NCBI GenBank assembly: GCA_023052935.1
Contig: CM041294.1
Coordinates: forward strand, 37,843,236-37,907,235
Reading direction: 5' to 3'
From: Piezodorus guildinii
Lineage: Eukaryota; Arthropoda; Insecta; Hemiptera; Pentatomidae
Length of the DNA stretch: 64,000 bases
Part shown: positions 10,870 to 21,104 of the stretch, one piece after another
Layout: the number at the start of each line of letters is the position of its first letter
Numbering within the stretch: the stretch's first letter is position 1
The notes under the pieces: model-generated
Databases searched by the model: none
Told to the model about the DNA's origin: nothing
The model's input: the letters and a program-made list of their open reading frames with translations, nothing else
Made by a program: the position numbers and the translations under genes

Positions 10870-11640
10870 TGATCCTTAAGAATAGTAGTATGTAGATATT
10901 GAAAAGAAGTTAATAGGGGATACAGTCTTCGAAGGATTTCAATTAAGTAAAACTTAATTTATTTTACGAACAATCATGATTGTTGTGATCTCCCTCTAAC
11001 AATAGCCCTGAAGATGGCTTTAAATTTAGGGCGAAACGTTAGCACAATAAATTATTAAATTTTGGTAACTGCACCTCCAATTAAGATAAATATTTACTCC
11101 TTTAATAAATATTTACTTTCTGGAGTATTAAAAAGGATATCTATAAATATTTAATTTATTATATAAAAAGTTCTATAAATAAAAACTATAGTAGGATATA
11201 GAAAAAAACTAATATATATAAACCTCTCAGGCTACCATTTGTCTGAAACAGTAAAGAACTAGCCTGAAGAGCTAGAGGCTCATATCTTTCCCTACACCTC
11301 TCTCCCTCTCTCTCGCAAATGCAACTGTGCAATAAATTGACCGTGAAATATTTACCGCGCAGGCAACTTGCAGCGTTTCTGCGTTTTATCAAAGTATCGC
11401 AAGGCGTAGCAGTATAGTACGCTGAGGCAGATGTGTTCTCTGGACCACCTTCGCATTCTTGGTGTAATTGGAAGCTGTCTGCCATGGAGTTGCTGGTTTA
11501 TTTTCAAATATATCTTAACTGCATGATTTTATGATGTAGATTTAAAAAAAAATAATGTATTTTTAATATGCTTATTTCCTCACATATTGGAGTACTAATG
11601 TTTATTTTAAACGTTTTACCATTAAATTAAATTACCATAC
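10870..11640. other. unassigned; includes the hammerhead-like motif
   Basis: Besides the motif at 11005-11043, the stretch 11230-11500 is moderately GC-rich with a (CT)n patch near 11300. A 99-codon minus frame at 11186-11485 has no recognisable similarity. No gene claimed. Confidence 0.3.
11005..11043 (+). ncRNA. degenerate hammerhead-like motif
   Basis: The core CTGAAGA (11008-11014) and GAAAC (11033-11037) enclose a short imperfect stem GCTTTA/TAGGGC. The canonical hammerhead core is CTGATGA, so one base is changed. Minimal hammerheads of this layout are known in the flanking repeats of Penelope-like retroelements. Weakest of the four copies in the window. Confidence 0.4.
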
Positions 11641-12156
11641 ATTCCGCAGTTCCTACCACCTTTATGCTGACGACCTCCAAATCTATTTATCCTTACCTCA
11701 CTCCGAGTTATCTGTAGCATTTGCCAGTATTCAGGAAGACCTAGATGGAATTAGTGCCTGGGCAAACCTGAATAACTTAAGGCCTAATCCTACAAAAATT
11801 CAGGCCATCCGATTCCGAATCGCTCCTCCGATCTATCACCACCCTTCCTCCGCTTTTACTTAATGATCATCCTATTGTTTTTAGTTCATCTGTTAAAAAT
11901 CTTAGCATCATCATCGACCAAAACCTGTCTTGGAAACCCCAAATTGCCCAAATTTCCCGTCGATCGATTAGTACCTTGAAATTATTCCACCGATCCCGCC
12001 ACCTCCTACCACAATCTACCCGTAAACCCCTACTTACATCACTCATTTCTACCCCCTTTGACTATGGTAGTGTGGAATATGGCGTCCTCCCGAAGGTACT
12101 CGAGGACAGATTGAGAAGGATTATGAATTACTTTTTAAGATTTGTGTTCGGTACCT

Positions 12157-12994
12157 TTTATTTTATTTATTTTATTTTATTTAACTCCCTGCCCTGCCTG
12201 TTAGGCAATACGGGTATTGCAACAGTGGGATGGTAAGCGTGACCGCATAACAACCCACTGCTGCTATTAAAACGGTAACAATATTATCTTCAGATCAGCC
12301 ACCGTCCTGCTCTGCTCCTCCTCCGTCCGGCGGCCTGTCAGGAACTGGACCTTCCTCTCTCCTCCTCCGGTCCATGTGGGTAGCAGCTCCTCCTCTTTTC
12401 CTCGCCTGTCTAGAGGTCCTCGTAGGGCAGGTCTTCGGCAAATATTGAAGTGGGCTGGCCCAATAGCGGTTTTCCACCCGTACACAAACTTTTTGTAGTA
12501 CGGGTAGTTATGCCTATTGACCAGCCGGGGAAAATCGTTTTCTGTGAGGGCGTAGAGACCTGTATCCCTCGATAATTTAGCCCTTAATGAATCGAAGGCG
12601 GTGCAGTCCATGATGACGTGCTCAGCAGTTTCCGGGACGTTGCAGCTAGGGCATAGGGGGTCAATGTCTATTCCATGGTGATTGAGCTTTGAGCGGAACC
12701 CCCCATGCCCTGTGAGGAATTGCGAGAGCCAGTAGTCCGGGAGGACCCACTTTGCTTCTAGTCGGGACCGGACAGTGGGGAAGTATTTCCTTAGAGTTGA
12801 ACCTTTCGGACTGGTCACCCACCTCCGATTCCACTCTTCTATCGTATCCTCCCGGATAATCTCTTTCCATTTACTCGGGCTCTCGCTTATCCTCAGCTGG
12901 AGATATTCCGGCAGACTTGCTGAGCCCTCTCTTCTAAATTTATACATCATCATGTCTTCACGCAGGAGAAGGTCGAGAGGTACCCCTCCCGCTA
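12157..12994 (-). mobile_element. R1/LOA-like LINE nested in the CR1-like LINE
   Basis: Flanked by perfect 15-base direct repeats TTGTGTTCGGTACCT (12142-12156 and 12995-13009). The minus strand runs from the truncated 5' end at 12994 to a tail made of TAAAA and TAAATAAAA units (12187-12157). It splits the conserved C-terminal region of the CR1-like LINE, so it came later. Confidence 0.9.
12267..12953 (-). CDS. C-terminal part of an R1/LOA-like LINE ORF2
   Basis: A 228-codon uninterrupted frame. Residues 76-86 (LSQFLTGHGGF) and the cysteine-histidine knuckle C101-x2-C104-x7-H112-x4-C117 are the C-terminal signature of R1/LOA/I-group LINE proteins, downstream of the reverse transcriptase and any RNase H domain. 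In full elements this region is thought to bind nucleic acid at the target. The methionine at 12953 is an internal codon: the frame is truncated at the 5' side by incomplete reverse transcription. The last 40 residues are arginine- and glutamate-rich. Absence of stops suggests a young copy, yet it lacks all catalytic domains. Confidence 0.75.
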   Translation of the reverse strand: MMMYKFRREGSASLPEYLQLRISESPSKWKEIIREDTIEEWNRRWVTSPKGSTLRKYFPTVRSRLEAKWVLPDYWLSQFLTGHGGFRSKLNHHGIDIDPLCPSCNVPETAEHVIMDCTAFDSLRAKLSRDTGLYALTENDFPRLVNRHNYPYYKKFVYGWKTAIGPAHFNICRRPALRGPLDRRGKEEELLPTWTGGGERKVQFLTGRRTEEEQSRTVADLKIILLPF

Positions 12995-13431
12995 TTGTGT
13001 TCGGTACCTCGAGGCGGTCGCATGTTTCCCACCTCTACGAGTTAAAGTGGTTATCCCCAACCTTTCGAAGACAATATTTCCTTGGATCATTCCTTTATCA
13101 AATCAATAACTCCCACCATCCATTTTATGCCAACAGCCTTCTGGTATTTAAATCCTCAACCCATCACCAGGAAACAAGAACCCGTTTGTCCGACCTCTAC
13201 ACTCCTTATCATAGAACCAGAAAATATGACTGCTCCTTTTTAGCCTGTTCCACTGATTTATGGAATTCCCTCCCTTCAAACATCCGTCATGCTCCTTTCC
13301 TGTCATCGTTTATATCCCTCCTCTTTCAATACTTCCATTCTCTGTATTAAGTCCGATGTAAGCTAATTTTTATTATGCCAACTTATGAAAGGGGAATTTT
13401 ACTTTAATGCTCTTACTTTAATAAGATGTAA

Positions 13432-13737
13432 AAGTTTTTTTATTTTTTTATTTAAAGAAATTTACAACTGTATTAAATAAATACAAGTAAATAGGCTTTA
13501 TATATGATTACAACACATGGTAGTCCTGTGAAGAAACTACCCATTGGTTGCACTCCAATGTCTAATTTATGTTAGGAGGTCTCTTGGCCATCTTCTTTTA
13601 AGGCGCCTCGGTGGGTTTTCGGGAATAGATATGGATAATTGTTATATAAATGAGTTTTTTCTAGTAAGTAGGAAGTTTTGAGCGTTTGTCGAGTAAGTGT
13701 TGTAGTAATCTACGAGCAGTTTCCTGTCAAAAAAAAA
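13432..13737 (-). mobile_element. jockey-like LINE 3' fragment
   Basis: Minus-strand sequence related to the jockey copy at 61735-62735: shared blocks include AGGCGCCTCGG near 13600, GTTTGTCGAGTAAGTGTTGT near 13690, and CAGTTTCCTGTC. The piece has an internal deletion. Its T-rich start (13434-13455) is the A-rich 3' tail on the minus strand. A short AAAAGTT occurs on both sides and may be the target duplication. Confidence 0.5.
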
Positions 13738-13948
13738 AAGTTAAATTCTATGTTTATTCTTATTAATTTATTACTAGAATTTGTAAATAGAGATGGTGCT
13801 ATGACCCCTTCTTCCTTTTCTTTTTACATTCTTGTGTTATTTAATTGTAGTTATATATTGTTTTTGGCCAGTTATAATTTATTATTTTGTTCATAATTGT
13901 TATTCTTAAGGGCATTGTCCCGGAATAAAGTTTCTTTTCTATTCTACA

Positions 13949-14486
13949 TTACTGCCTCAAGTATTCCCCGGCTCACACCAACTACTGTACATTAATCTCC
14001 TCGGTCGTCAGCTTGTCATGGAGAAGTCGCTTCAATCCACATCGTCCAGGACGTTATTCCTACACCTAGCTGTAGGTATTACTCCTTCAGGTTTCCCCAG
14101 AAATATCTTTTAGATTGTTCTGCCCTCATTCATCCTACGTTGGTGTCCCAGCCACTAAATGCGTTGCAGGCTCGCGAAACTTGCATCTCTTTATGATGCT
14201 TAAACACCCTTATTTTTCTTTATGTACAATGCACCATTTTTACGATCTGGGCCGTAGATTCGTTGTAATACTTTATTTCTAATCGGTCTAGTTCGGTGGA
14301 TACTGGTTTCATTAATGATGAAATCGTCGGAAGGGTCGAAAACTCACACAGTTAGAAGCCATCCTGTCTGAAACTTGATGCCATTCTGTGGAAATTACCT
14401 GTCACATAGAAAAAGTACAAAGAACCTTCACAACAATAAAACTCCTGCTCACCATCAGATATCTAAGATTGTTAATTGTTACATCT
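13949..14486. other. unassigned unique sequence
   Basis: Balanced base composition at 13960-14360 but no frame with recognisable similarity on either strand. A 60-codon frame at 14375-14557 runs into the poly(A) insertion and is not supported. Confidence 0.3.
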
Positions 14487-14499
14487 ACTATTGGACACT

Positions 14500-14582
14500 T
14501 AGTATGAATGTGGTCTCTTATCAATATTATTATTGTTCATTTTGTAACAAATTGTAATATATCTCAATAAAAAAAAAAAAAA
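14500..14582 (+). mobile_element. 83-bp poly(A)-tailed insertion
   Basis: Perfect 13-base direct repeats ACTATTGGACACT flank it (14487-14499 and 14583-14595). It ends CAAATTGTAATATATCTCAATAAA followed by an A-run, i.e. a poly(A) signal and tail. Nearly the same 3' end appears at about 48300-48350, so it is an extremely 5'-truncated LINE copy. Confidence 0.75.
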
Positions 14583-14595
14583 ACTATTGGACACT

Positions 14596-15324
14596 ATGGG
14601 AAGACGACTTTAGGACATCGAGGTGTGGGTCTATCGAAAAATTCTGAAAATACCACGGCTCACCACATAACAAATAATAAAATACAGAATGAAAAATGTC
14701 AGCCAAAAAAGTTTATTTAAATTATCAAATAAACAATATTAGGGTACTTCGAATAAACTATAAGGAATAAAAGTAAATTTTGTCTCCTGCAGAATATTAA
14801 GCAAGGCATAGAATCTTTAATGGTGAAGCACATTAATTCCTAAGGGTTAGCTATCGTAATATAATAAGAGGTTACATTAAAGTTTTAGATATGCAGAAAG
14901 TAATTAATGAAATGTAAAGTACTTAATTCACGTATTAAGTACTTTACATTTTCTTCACCTTGTAAGACGCAGCAGAAGGATCTTCACTATTGTCATCTTG
15001 AGAGTATTTTAGTAGGACTTCGGTCTTTAAATTGAACCAATATAGTTCTAAACTCATTTTTGTCAGATTTGGACATAATAGTCCTCTTCCCTCTGACCAA
15101 TTGATAAGGAGTTTGTACTGTTTCACGTCCGGTTTCAAAGTCCAGGACGGTTTCTTCATTCTAATTTCCAAGGAAACCATCTCTTTATTAAGTCATCCAA
15201 GAAAGACATTGTTTAAATGATTAACTATTCCGCTGCCTCCGTTAGGTCTTCTTGATGTTTCCATAGGTCTTCTGCAAGTCGTTTGTATGTTTACCCCCTT
15301 CCTGGGGTCAGCCCAGTTACCTTA
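14596..15324. other. AT-rich unique sequence around the 78-codon frame
   Basis: A short imperfect palindrome AAGTACTTAATTCACGTATT AAGTACTT lies at about 14919-14945. Apart from the minus frame described separately, nothing was recognised. Confidence 0.3.
14944..15180 (-). CDS. unknown 78-codon frame, possible exon
   Basis: I do not recognise this protein. It is rich in lysine, leucine and serine with an acidic DDNSEDPS stretch near the C-terminus, and does not look like a repeat translation or a LINE frame. On the minus strand the ATG at 15180 follows AATAAAGAG, and CTTACAAG is followed by GTGAAG at 14958, so an AG...GT exon of about 220 bases is possible. No other exon can be linked to it. 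A chance frame is equally possible. Confidence 0.25.
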   Translation of the reverse strand: MVSLEIRMKKPSWTLKPDVKQYKLLINWSEGRGLLCPNLTKMSLELYWFNLKTEVLLKYSQDDNSEDPSAASYKVKKM

Positions 15325-15326
15325 TT

Positions 15327-15386
<60 letters not shown>
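15325..15386. repeat. (TA)n microsatellite
   Basis: About 31 uninterrupted TA units. Confidence 0.95.
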
Positions 15387-15389
<3 letters not shown>

Positions 15390-15785
15390 TAAAGAATAGA
15401 TATCTGCAAAATTTATAATACATTGCTGGAATACTCCTTTACAATTGTCTAGAATTAATTGGTACACCAATAGTTAAAAAATTATTTGACTTACTGAGTT
15501 ATAAGCGTAACTGATGAGTTTTGCATCATTTATGCTATACAAATGATTCAAAGTCGGTCGATTTTGTGAGAAATGTTAGGATGAGAAAATAATTCGATAT
15601 TGCGTATCTAACTGGAGATAATACGAGTTTAAGGTGCCTAGTATGCGAGGTGAGGGTGCTGACAGATTAAACGAGAAATGATGGTGTTACACCTATACAG
15701 AGGTCTGACTGAAATATTGTATAATAATGAAAAAAAATAATGAAATAAAAACTATTGTTTGTTTGTTTTTTTAATTTAAAATCAC
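15387..15785. other. AT-rich stretch, nothing recognised
   Basis: No coding frame, repeat family or RNA structure recognised; A-rich patch at 15730-15770. Confidence 0.35.
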
Positions 15786-15786
15786 T

Positions 15787-15955
15787 TTATGCTACTGTTG
15801 CAAATCGGACTGCACTACAGTGGGAGTTATAAATTTTGCCTGTCCAGGTTTAATTGGGATAGGGATCTTAAACGAGTACCTGACATCGCACAAGCTTGGT
15901 ACCACTATTTTACGTACGCTCCAAAGGAAACTTATTATTCGCTAATGCTGGATTG
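15787..15955 (-). mobile_element. SINE family B, copy 1 (body)
   Basis: Minus-strand body shared with the copies at 36282, 50895, 51680 and 54212: blocks GATCCCTATCC, ACCTGG(A)CAGGC-type, and GCATAAAGTGA near the 3' end. The tRNA-like head is degraded or missing here. Confidence 0.55.
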
Positions 15956-16019
15956 TAAAACCTTACATTAGAGAAGAAAAAAAAAAATAATAACATTGTA
16001 GGCATTGTAAGAACTTACA

Positions 16020-16390
16020 CAGTGAACTATGATTGGATTATTAATTCTGAGGTATCTATAGTAAATATAAAAATTTTATTTATTTTTTTCTGTTTTATAA
16101 TTAATCTCGGTGAACTAATTCCAAAATTCCCTACTATTTTTTCTTCATCTTCGAAAATCACTGAGAGATGGGCAAGATTTAAATTTTTTTGTTCGTCGCT
16201 GTCTTCTGATCCTAAAATTCTATACGTATTCTGCTCTATTTTCAAAAACAACTGAGTAATGGGCTTATATAAATATCAATTTGTTTTAATTTCTTTTTCA
16301 AGTTTCGCTGCATCCTGATCAGAAAACTCCATAAAAAAATTAAAACATTCTTAAACGGCTTCTATTATAAAACTGATAACGACGTGGAGG
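16020..16390 (+). repeat. dispersed family D, copy 1
   Basis: Contains CTTCGAAAATCACTGAGAG, CCTAAAATTCTATACGTATT and TTTTCAAAAACAACTGAGTA, which recur with changes at 31580-32010 and 46100-46450. Family function unknown; two short plus and minus frames here are shadows of the repeat. Confidence 0.45.
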
Positions 16391-16624
16391 TGTTTTTTTT
16401 ATTCGAGTTCTTGAAATGCAACTCTTATTCGGGGAATATATATATATATATATATAATTTTTTTTGTTGTTGACTATTATAAAATTGAATATTATAAACC
16501 AAATATATCACATGTATCATAAAAAAAATAAATAAAAATACCTGTGCTATTACAATTCCTTGTCTTGGGCTACATATAGAGATTCGTACTGTTTCTAGGA
16601 CTACGTTAGTGTAATGAGGTGCAT

Positions 16625-16803
16625 TAAATTAGGCAAAAAAAAAATGAGGCCGAGTTCACATTGGGATTTTCCCGGTACTCTTAGAGCCCGTGGGACACAC
16701 CCAGCCGATATAGGAGCTAAAATAATACTCTGTCACAGCCGGGATTCGAACCCAGGACCCGAAGAACTGTAGACTAGTACTCTACCCACTAAACCACACT
16801 TTT
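16625..16803 (-). mobile_element. tRNA-derived SINE, family A-type head
   Basis: On the minus strand the first about 75 bases resemble a tRNA: GTGTGGTTTAGTGGGTAGAG fits an internal A box and GGGTTCGAATCCC fits a B box. The head is followed by a body with GTGTGTCCCACGGGC and ends in an A-run (T-run complement at about 16636-16645). A related head and body occur at 37812-37990. Acceptor-stem pairing is poor, so it is a SINE rather than a tRNA gene. The A and B boxes would be the RNA polymerase III promoter. Confidence 0.65.
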
Positions 16804-16807
16804 CCTA

Positions 16808-16808
<1 letters not shown>

Positions 16809-16898
<90 letters not shown>
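16809..16898. repeat. (AT)n followed by poly(T)
   Basis: About 25 AT units then about 38 T residues; on the minus strand this is the A-rich and (AT)n tail of the RTE-like relic next to it. Confidence 0.9.
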
Positions 16899-17503
16899 CA
16901 CGAAGAGGCCTTAGAGACCACGCGAATAACACGAATTGAATGCTTCCTCTTTACCTGCCTCCTCCCCTCCCATATACCCCTCATGAGCTCCGCCCGCTTA
17001 CCCTTCCTCTCCTCAGACCACGCAACACCCTTTCTGGAGCGCTTCTTTCCCGCAAGAACCTTTATTCTCTTGAGCGCCATCCTGTACTTATCCCTGTCAA
17101 AACAATCTTGATCTCTTAGCTCCACTTGTTCCATATCATCCTTAACCTTTTTGAAATATCCGGTTAAATGTTTATGACTGTGGATTCGCTGAAAATTTTT
17201 ATAGTTAAGTCTTTCGGAATTCATCCTCATCATATGGCCATAGAACCTCAGCCTTCCCACCCTAGCGTCAGTTTCTAGATCTGTGGTTTTCTTATATATT
17301 TCATCATTTGACCTCAACCTATATCCTTCAGGTGTTCTCCTAGGTCTGTAGATTCTTCTTAGAATTTTTCTTTCTATTTTCAGAAGGATTTCTAGGCTTG
17401 GAGGACAAGAAGTTATTGCGTAAAGTATCACTGGCTTGACGACTGTGTTATAATGTTGTATCCTAGCTTTTAGATCCCTATCATGTATATATAATATAAA
17501 CAA
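16898..17503 (-). pseudogene. RTE-like LINE C-terminal fragment
   Basis: A 201-codon frame beginning within the reverse transcriptase thumb. VVKPVILYA, LLKIERKILRRIYRPRRTPE and EGYRLRSNDEIYK, then VGRLRFYGHMMRMNSERL, are the connection region seen in many arthropod RTE-type ORFs. The catalytic domain is gone (5' truncation near 17490). The C-terminal 70 residues are basic. The tail is A-rich then (AT)n. A sister fragment lies at 20480-20671. Confidence 0.7.
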
Positions 17504-17529
17504 TACATAATTTTTATTTCCAAAATAAG

Positions 17530-18080
17530 TATTTATTACTTTTTTTTAAATGTTATTAAATAAAAAATATGTAAATATAAAAATACCCAGCCTGGAGCTA
17601 CTGACAACCTTCCCTTCGTTAAGCTCTCGACAAGGGTTGACGTTTACCGCCGGTCCGTCCGAGTTACAAACATCCACCTCCTGCTTCTTCCTGACGTACA
17701 AGCTCGCCGAAATGCCCCGCGGCCGGAGTGCGACAGGATACGAGAAGACAAAGGGTCGCGTCGACATATACTTAGCACTTTATTATAGCAGAGGAGAGCG
17801 GAGAGGCGAGCTAGGCCCGGGGATGTAATTTATGCCCGAGGAGAGGGGGGGCGGCGAGATCAAAGCGGCCCCCCCACACAGAGGGGTCCTAATTATGAAT
17901 GACTCCTTCCCACGACTGGTCTTCGGCCCTTACCTGCGACACCGGCTCTCGATTTACGACCTGTCCTTAATACACCTCAGTCGCTCGCCTTTCGTCCTTT
18001 GTCGTCCACTGTTTGTTTTCTTCCGAAATATTTCTCAAAATGTAGTCGGATTCACATCATCTCTCTCGCTATAGAATGAT
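17530..18080. other. GC-rich island, unassigned
   Basis: About 17600-18010 is far richer in G+C and CpG than its surroundings. Overlapping frames exist on both strands (17546-17767 minus, 17550-17828 and 17832-18074 plus), as expected from low stop-codon density; none shows recognisable similarity. Could be the regulatory part or first exon of a host gene, or part of an unknown transposon. Confidence 0.35.
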
Positions 18081-19800
18081 ACCGCTATTCTTGGTTTCCG
18101 CGAACTACTTCTAAACTACACGATGGATTATGATACTTTTTTACTATCATTTAGGGCCTTCTGTCCTCAAGGTTTATAAGTAAAATACATTCTTGTAAAG
18201 TTTTTTTATATAAGGGAGAATTAAATTTTTTGTAATTAAATCATCAAAAAACTATTTCCTATTATTGTTAAAAGTTGATATGCAATATAAGAAGTCGTAC
18301 AAGTTAACAGAAAGTTGTTACCAACCCATAAACTTATGAACATATGTTATTTGTAATGCGATGAGGGAGATTATGGCGGTTTATTGTTGCCACCGTACAA
18401 ATATTAAAATAATTCCTCAAGCAGCCTTTTTCAATGCAGGATATTTTGACTCTGGTTCAAATTTCCAAAATATCATAATCGATGTCGTCTTTTATTTTAA
18501 TTGTAGAGCTTAAACTTGCATCTCTATTAATTATAATTCTCCAAATACTTTTTAGGTCATAATTATACTTGAAATGAAAGCTCACCTTAAATTATGTTAA
18601 TTTAAAATGGATTCGGAAAAACATTTAGAGACGATTTAAAATTCTGTAAATCTATTTTGCATTCCATCAATATTCCTTCTAGCTTTTTCATATAGATTTA
18701 GCGAGAGCCAGAAATTATCCTTTAAAGATCCGCATGTGGTTCGCGAGCCACAGGTTGGTTTAGTTAATTTTTTTATATTTTACTTTTTAGTATTTTTTTT
18801 TTATATTCCAACCATTTGGTGAAAAAGTAGTGCCTCCCCTGGTTTCCCTATGCCTATGGCCATGCACATATCATCACAGGAAATGTTTTCTTGTTCGAGA
18901 TATTTAATTCATATATTCAGGATTGTGAACTAACCTGAAACGCCGTGCATGAGGGGATGATTTTCAATATCATCATTCTAAAATTACGTAGAAAGACGAG
19001 GGTGGCAATCCCATAGGGTTGGGGGGCGGATCAGGAAGTACTCAGCTGCAGATCTGTGGGAAGGGAAGGTAAGAGTGGGCGGATTGCATTATCAGCACAT
19101 GCAGTTCCTGCAGTCCTTGAATCGCTAGGGTTCAAACCTAATGATATATATATATTGTTACGGGAATATGAGAAATACTGTCTGTGGAAACAAGGTTAGA
19201 GCAATGTCTGGTCGGAATAATACTGTTAATATCAAATAGAGTATAATACAGGGTCCGACAGAGATGTATAATCATGTCGCTACATAAACACCATTTACAC
19301 CAATGACACACTGCAACCATAAACCATTCGTCGGCAGCATAGCCTCAGAGAGACATGTAATTCCACATAATTCACACTCGGGCAAAAATAATTAGGGTGG
19401 ATTTGACCTACCACAGCTCGGCCAACACACCAGAATTGCTTGTAAGACCACCGCGTCTTATGAAACAATTCTATCTACTAACTCTGGATTCATGATTTAT
19501 GATAAAATTCGTCTACATTTTACACAATAAATCCTTATTCCTTACCTGTCTTTTGAGGTATAATAAACATTTGTATTAATGAAAGTTTATACTATTCTTT
19601 ATATAATATAAAGAGTGAATTCAAGTAAAAAATACGTTAGCATGCTAAATAAATTAAAAAAAAAATATTTATTTTTTTATCTGGATACAATTCAAGTTTA
19701 AAAAAAATATGTACTGTAGAATAAACATTTTAAAATATTACAAAAAAACAATAACATTTTTTTTTTTTTTTAAATATTATCATTTTGGTGAAAGTATACA
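18081..19800. other. mostly unassigned AT-rich sequence
   Basis: Holds a possible hAT end (separate entry), a TATATATATA run at 19142, and a moderately GC-rich stretch from about 19157 to 19460 beginning TGTTACGGG, which looks like the start of an LTR but has no matching end. No frame recognised. Confidence 0.3.
18712..18765 (-). mobile_element. possible hAT terminal fragment
   Basis: Read on the minus strand, CCAACCTGTGGCTCGCGAAC followed by CACATGCGGATCTTTAAAGG resembles the subterminal region of widespread animal hAT elements, which is rich in TGTGGCTCGCGAGCCACA palindromes. The terminal CAG motif and the other end were not found. Confidence 0.4.
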
Positions 19801-19885
19801 TGAATGAATGAATGGAAAAGAAACTTTATTCTGAGATAAGGTCCTTTAAGAATAACTTAAGTGTACAAAAAACAAATCTATCATT
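19801..19885 (-). mobile_element. CR1-like LINE 3' tip
   Basis: On the minus strand this is CTTAAAGGACCTTATCTCAGAATAAAG followed by TTTC and ATTC tail units, matching the 3' end of the copy ending at 13948. Extremely 5'-truncated. Confidence 0.45.
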
Positions 19886-19914
19886 ATCAAACGAACATTT
19901 TAAAAAAAATATCG

Positions 19915-20450
19915 TTTTTTACTTTCACTTACCTATATATGAAATAAATAGTAAGGGAAAGTAATGCGATCGTGAAAATTTTCGAAATACATGTTTTACG
20001 GTCCCCCCAGTCCAAATGACTAAGTCCCGCATTTACAATTTTCTCAAAAACGTCTCTAACGATTTTGATTTAACTCAATATATCGATGTAAAAATTAATA
20101 TCATGTAGGTATAATTCTGATTGAAATAGTCTGACAGGGGTAAAATGTCGATATTTTAAAATGTTTTCCTCAAAAGTACCACTAATTTTGTAGATTCTAT
20201 AAAAATAACCATATCATCTGATTGGCATTGCTAAATATACAAGTTGAACGTTTTTGATAAACAACTAAAGGAGAAAAGAGCAAAAACATGTTTTTAATGC
20301 AATTTTTTGTTTTTGAAAATAAGAACAGTAATATACCAAACAGTAATGTAAAATATGCCGTTGTGAAGATAAAGATTTTATATACAAGCTTGTAGAAGTT
20401 AATAAACAGCGATGAAAATCCTATAAAACAAACTGATAACCGTAGGAACG
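19915..20450 (-). repeat. dispersed family A, copy 3
   Basis: Begins TTTACTTTCACTTACC, then AGTAAGGGAAAGTA and the family's other blocks in reverse order (AAGTACC, AAAGGAGAAAAGAGC, AAACAAACTGATAACC). An internal segment containing the GAAATTTCA block is deleted. Its end abuts an RTE relic. Confidence 0.65.
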
Positions 20451-20479
20451 CAACCTTTGCTTATGAACTGTTTTCTGGA

Positions 20480-20671
20480 GCTCCTAAATTTTTATATAGA
20501 TCTCATCCTATATCCTTCCTGTGTTTTTCTAGGACCAAAAATTCTTCTTAAAGTACTTCTCTCTATCTTAAGCAAGTTTTCAATTCTTGTTTTCATGGCA
20601 TACAAGATGGCTGATCTTACCACAGTACTGCAATGTGTTAATTTTGCTTTTACAAAAATGTCCCTTTTGTT
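20480..20671 (-). pseudogene. RTE-like LINE relic
   Basis: Minus-strand codons include KAKLTHCSTVV, AILYA, NLLKIERSTLRRIFGPRKTQ and EGYRMRS, closely related to the fragment at 16898-17503. It ends where the inverted-repeat structure starts (20672). About 60 residues, not functional. Confidence 0.6.
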
Positions 20672-20679
20672 ATATAGCA

Positions 20680-20845
20680 TTTCCAAGTCAAATTCAACCT
20701 TTTCCAAGTCAAATTCAACCTTTTCCAAGTCAAATTCAACCTTTTCCAAGTCAAATTCAACCTTTTCCAAGTCAAATTCAACCTTTTCCAAGTCAAATTC
20801 AACCTTTTCCAAGTCAAATTCAACCTTTTCCATTTCAAATTCGAC
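20680..20845. repeat. 21-bp minisatellite, left arm
   Basis: About eight near-identical copies of a 21-base unit (TCCAAGTCAAATTCAACCTT and one more T). The last copy diverges. All four reading frames covering it are repeat translations. Confidence 0.95.
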
Positions 20846-21104
20846 CTTTTTTTATTTCAATAAAATATAAAAATCAAATTAACATGATTTTATGTTTTTA
20901 TGGTTATTTTAATTACACATTATGTTTTTAACCCTTGTGGCTTGTTAAATGTTCCCAGGGGCCTTTTTACATATAATTAGTCACGATTATAATAATAAGT
21001 ATAACCGACACTTTAATTTATAGACATTTTCGATACAATGTCTAGTAGTCGGATTAGCGGGGGTCCGTTTTATTTTAGTTTTATAATCGCGGGCGAAAAT
21101 ATTA

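Larger units (their letters stand above)
11645..13948 (+). mobile_element. CR1-like LINE carrying two nested insertions
   Basis: 11655-12156 encodes, with frameshifts, a reverse transcriptase containing YADDLQIYLSLP and ending in DYGSVEYGVLPK and LRRIMNY. The frame resumes at 13010 with HVSHLYELKWLSPTFRRQY, and ends with DLWNSLPSNIRHAPFLSSF at about 13320. This order matches CR1/L2-type LINEs. The 3' untranslated region continues to GGGCATTGTCCCGGAATAAAG (about 13911) and a TTCTATTCTAC tail. Removing the insertion 12157-13009 restores continuity of the domain. Second insertion: jockey-like, about 13432-13737. The element is 5'-truncated, and no functional protein is encoded. Confidence 0.75.

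Noticed and set aside
16728..16803. Functional tRNA gene on the minus strand
   Set aside because: The head continues into a SINE body and the acceptor stem does not pair.
19157..19560. LTR beginning TGTTACGGG
   Set aside because: No matching CA end, no target duplication and no second copy found in the window.
20457..20931. Open frames of SKSNSTF or LEKVEFD repeats on both strands
   Set aside because: They are translations of the 21-bp minisatellite; a unit divisible by three keeps all frames open. Similarly 25352-25630 and 25373-25570.
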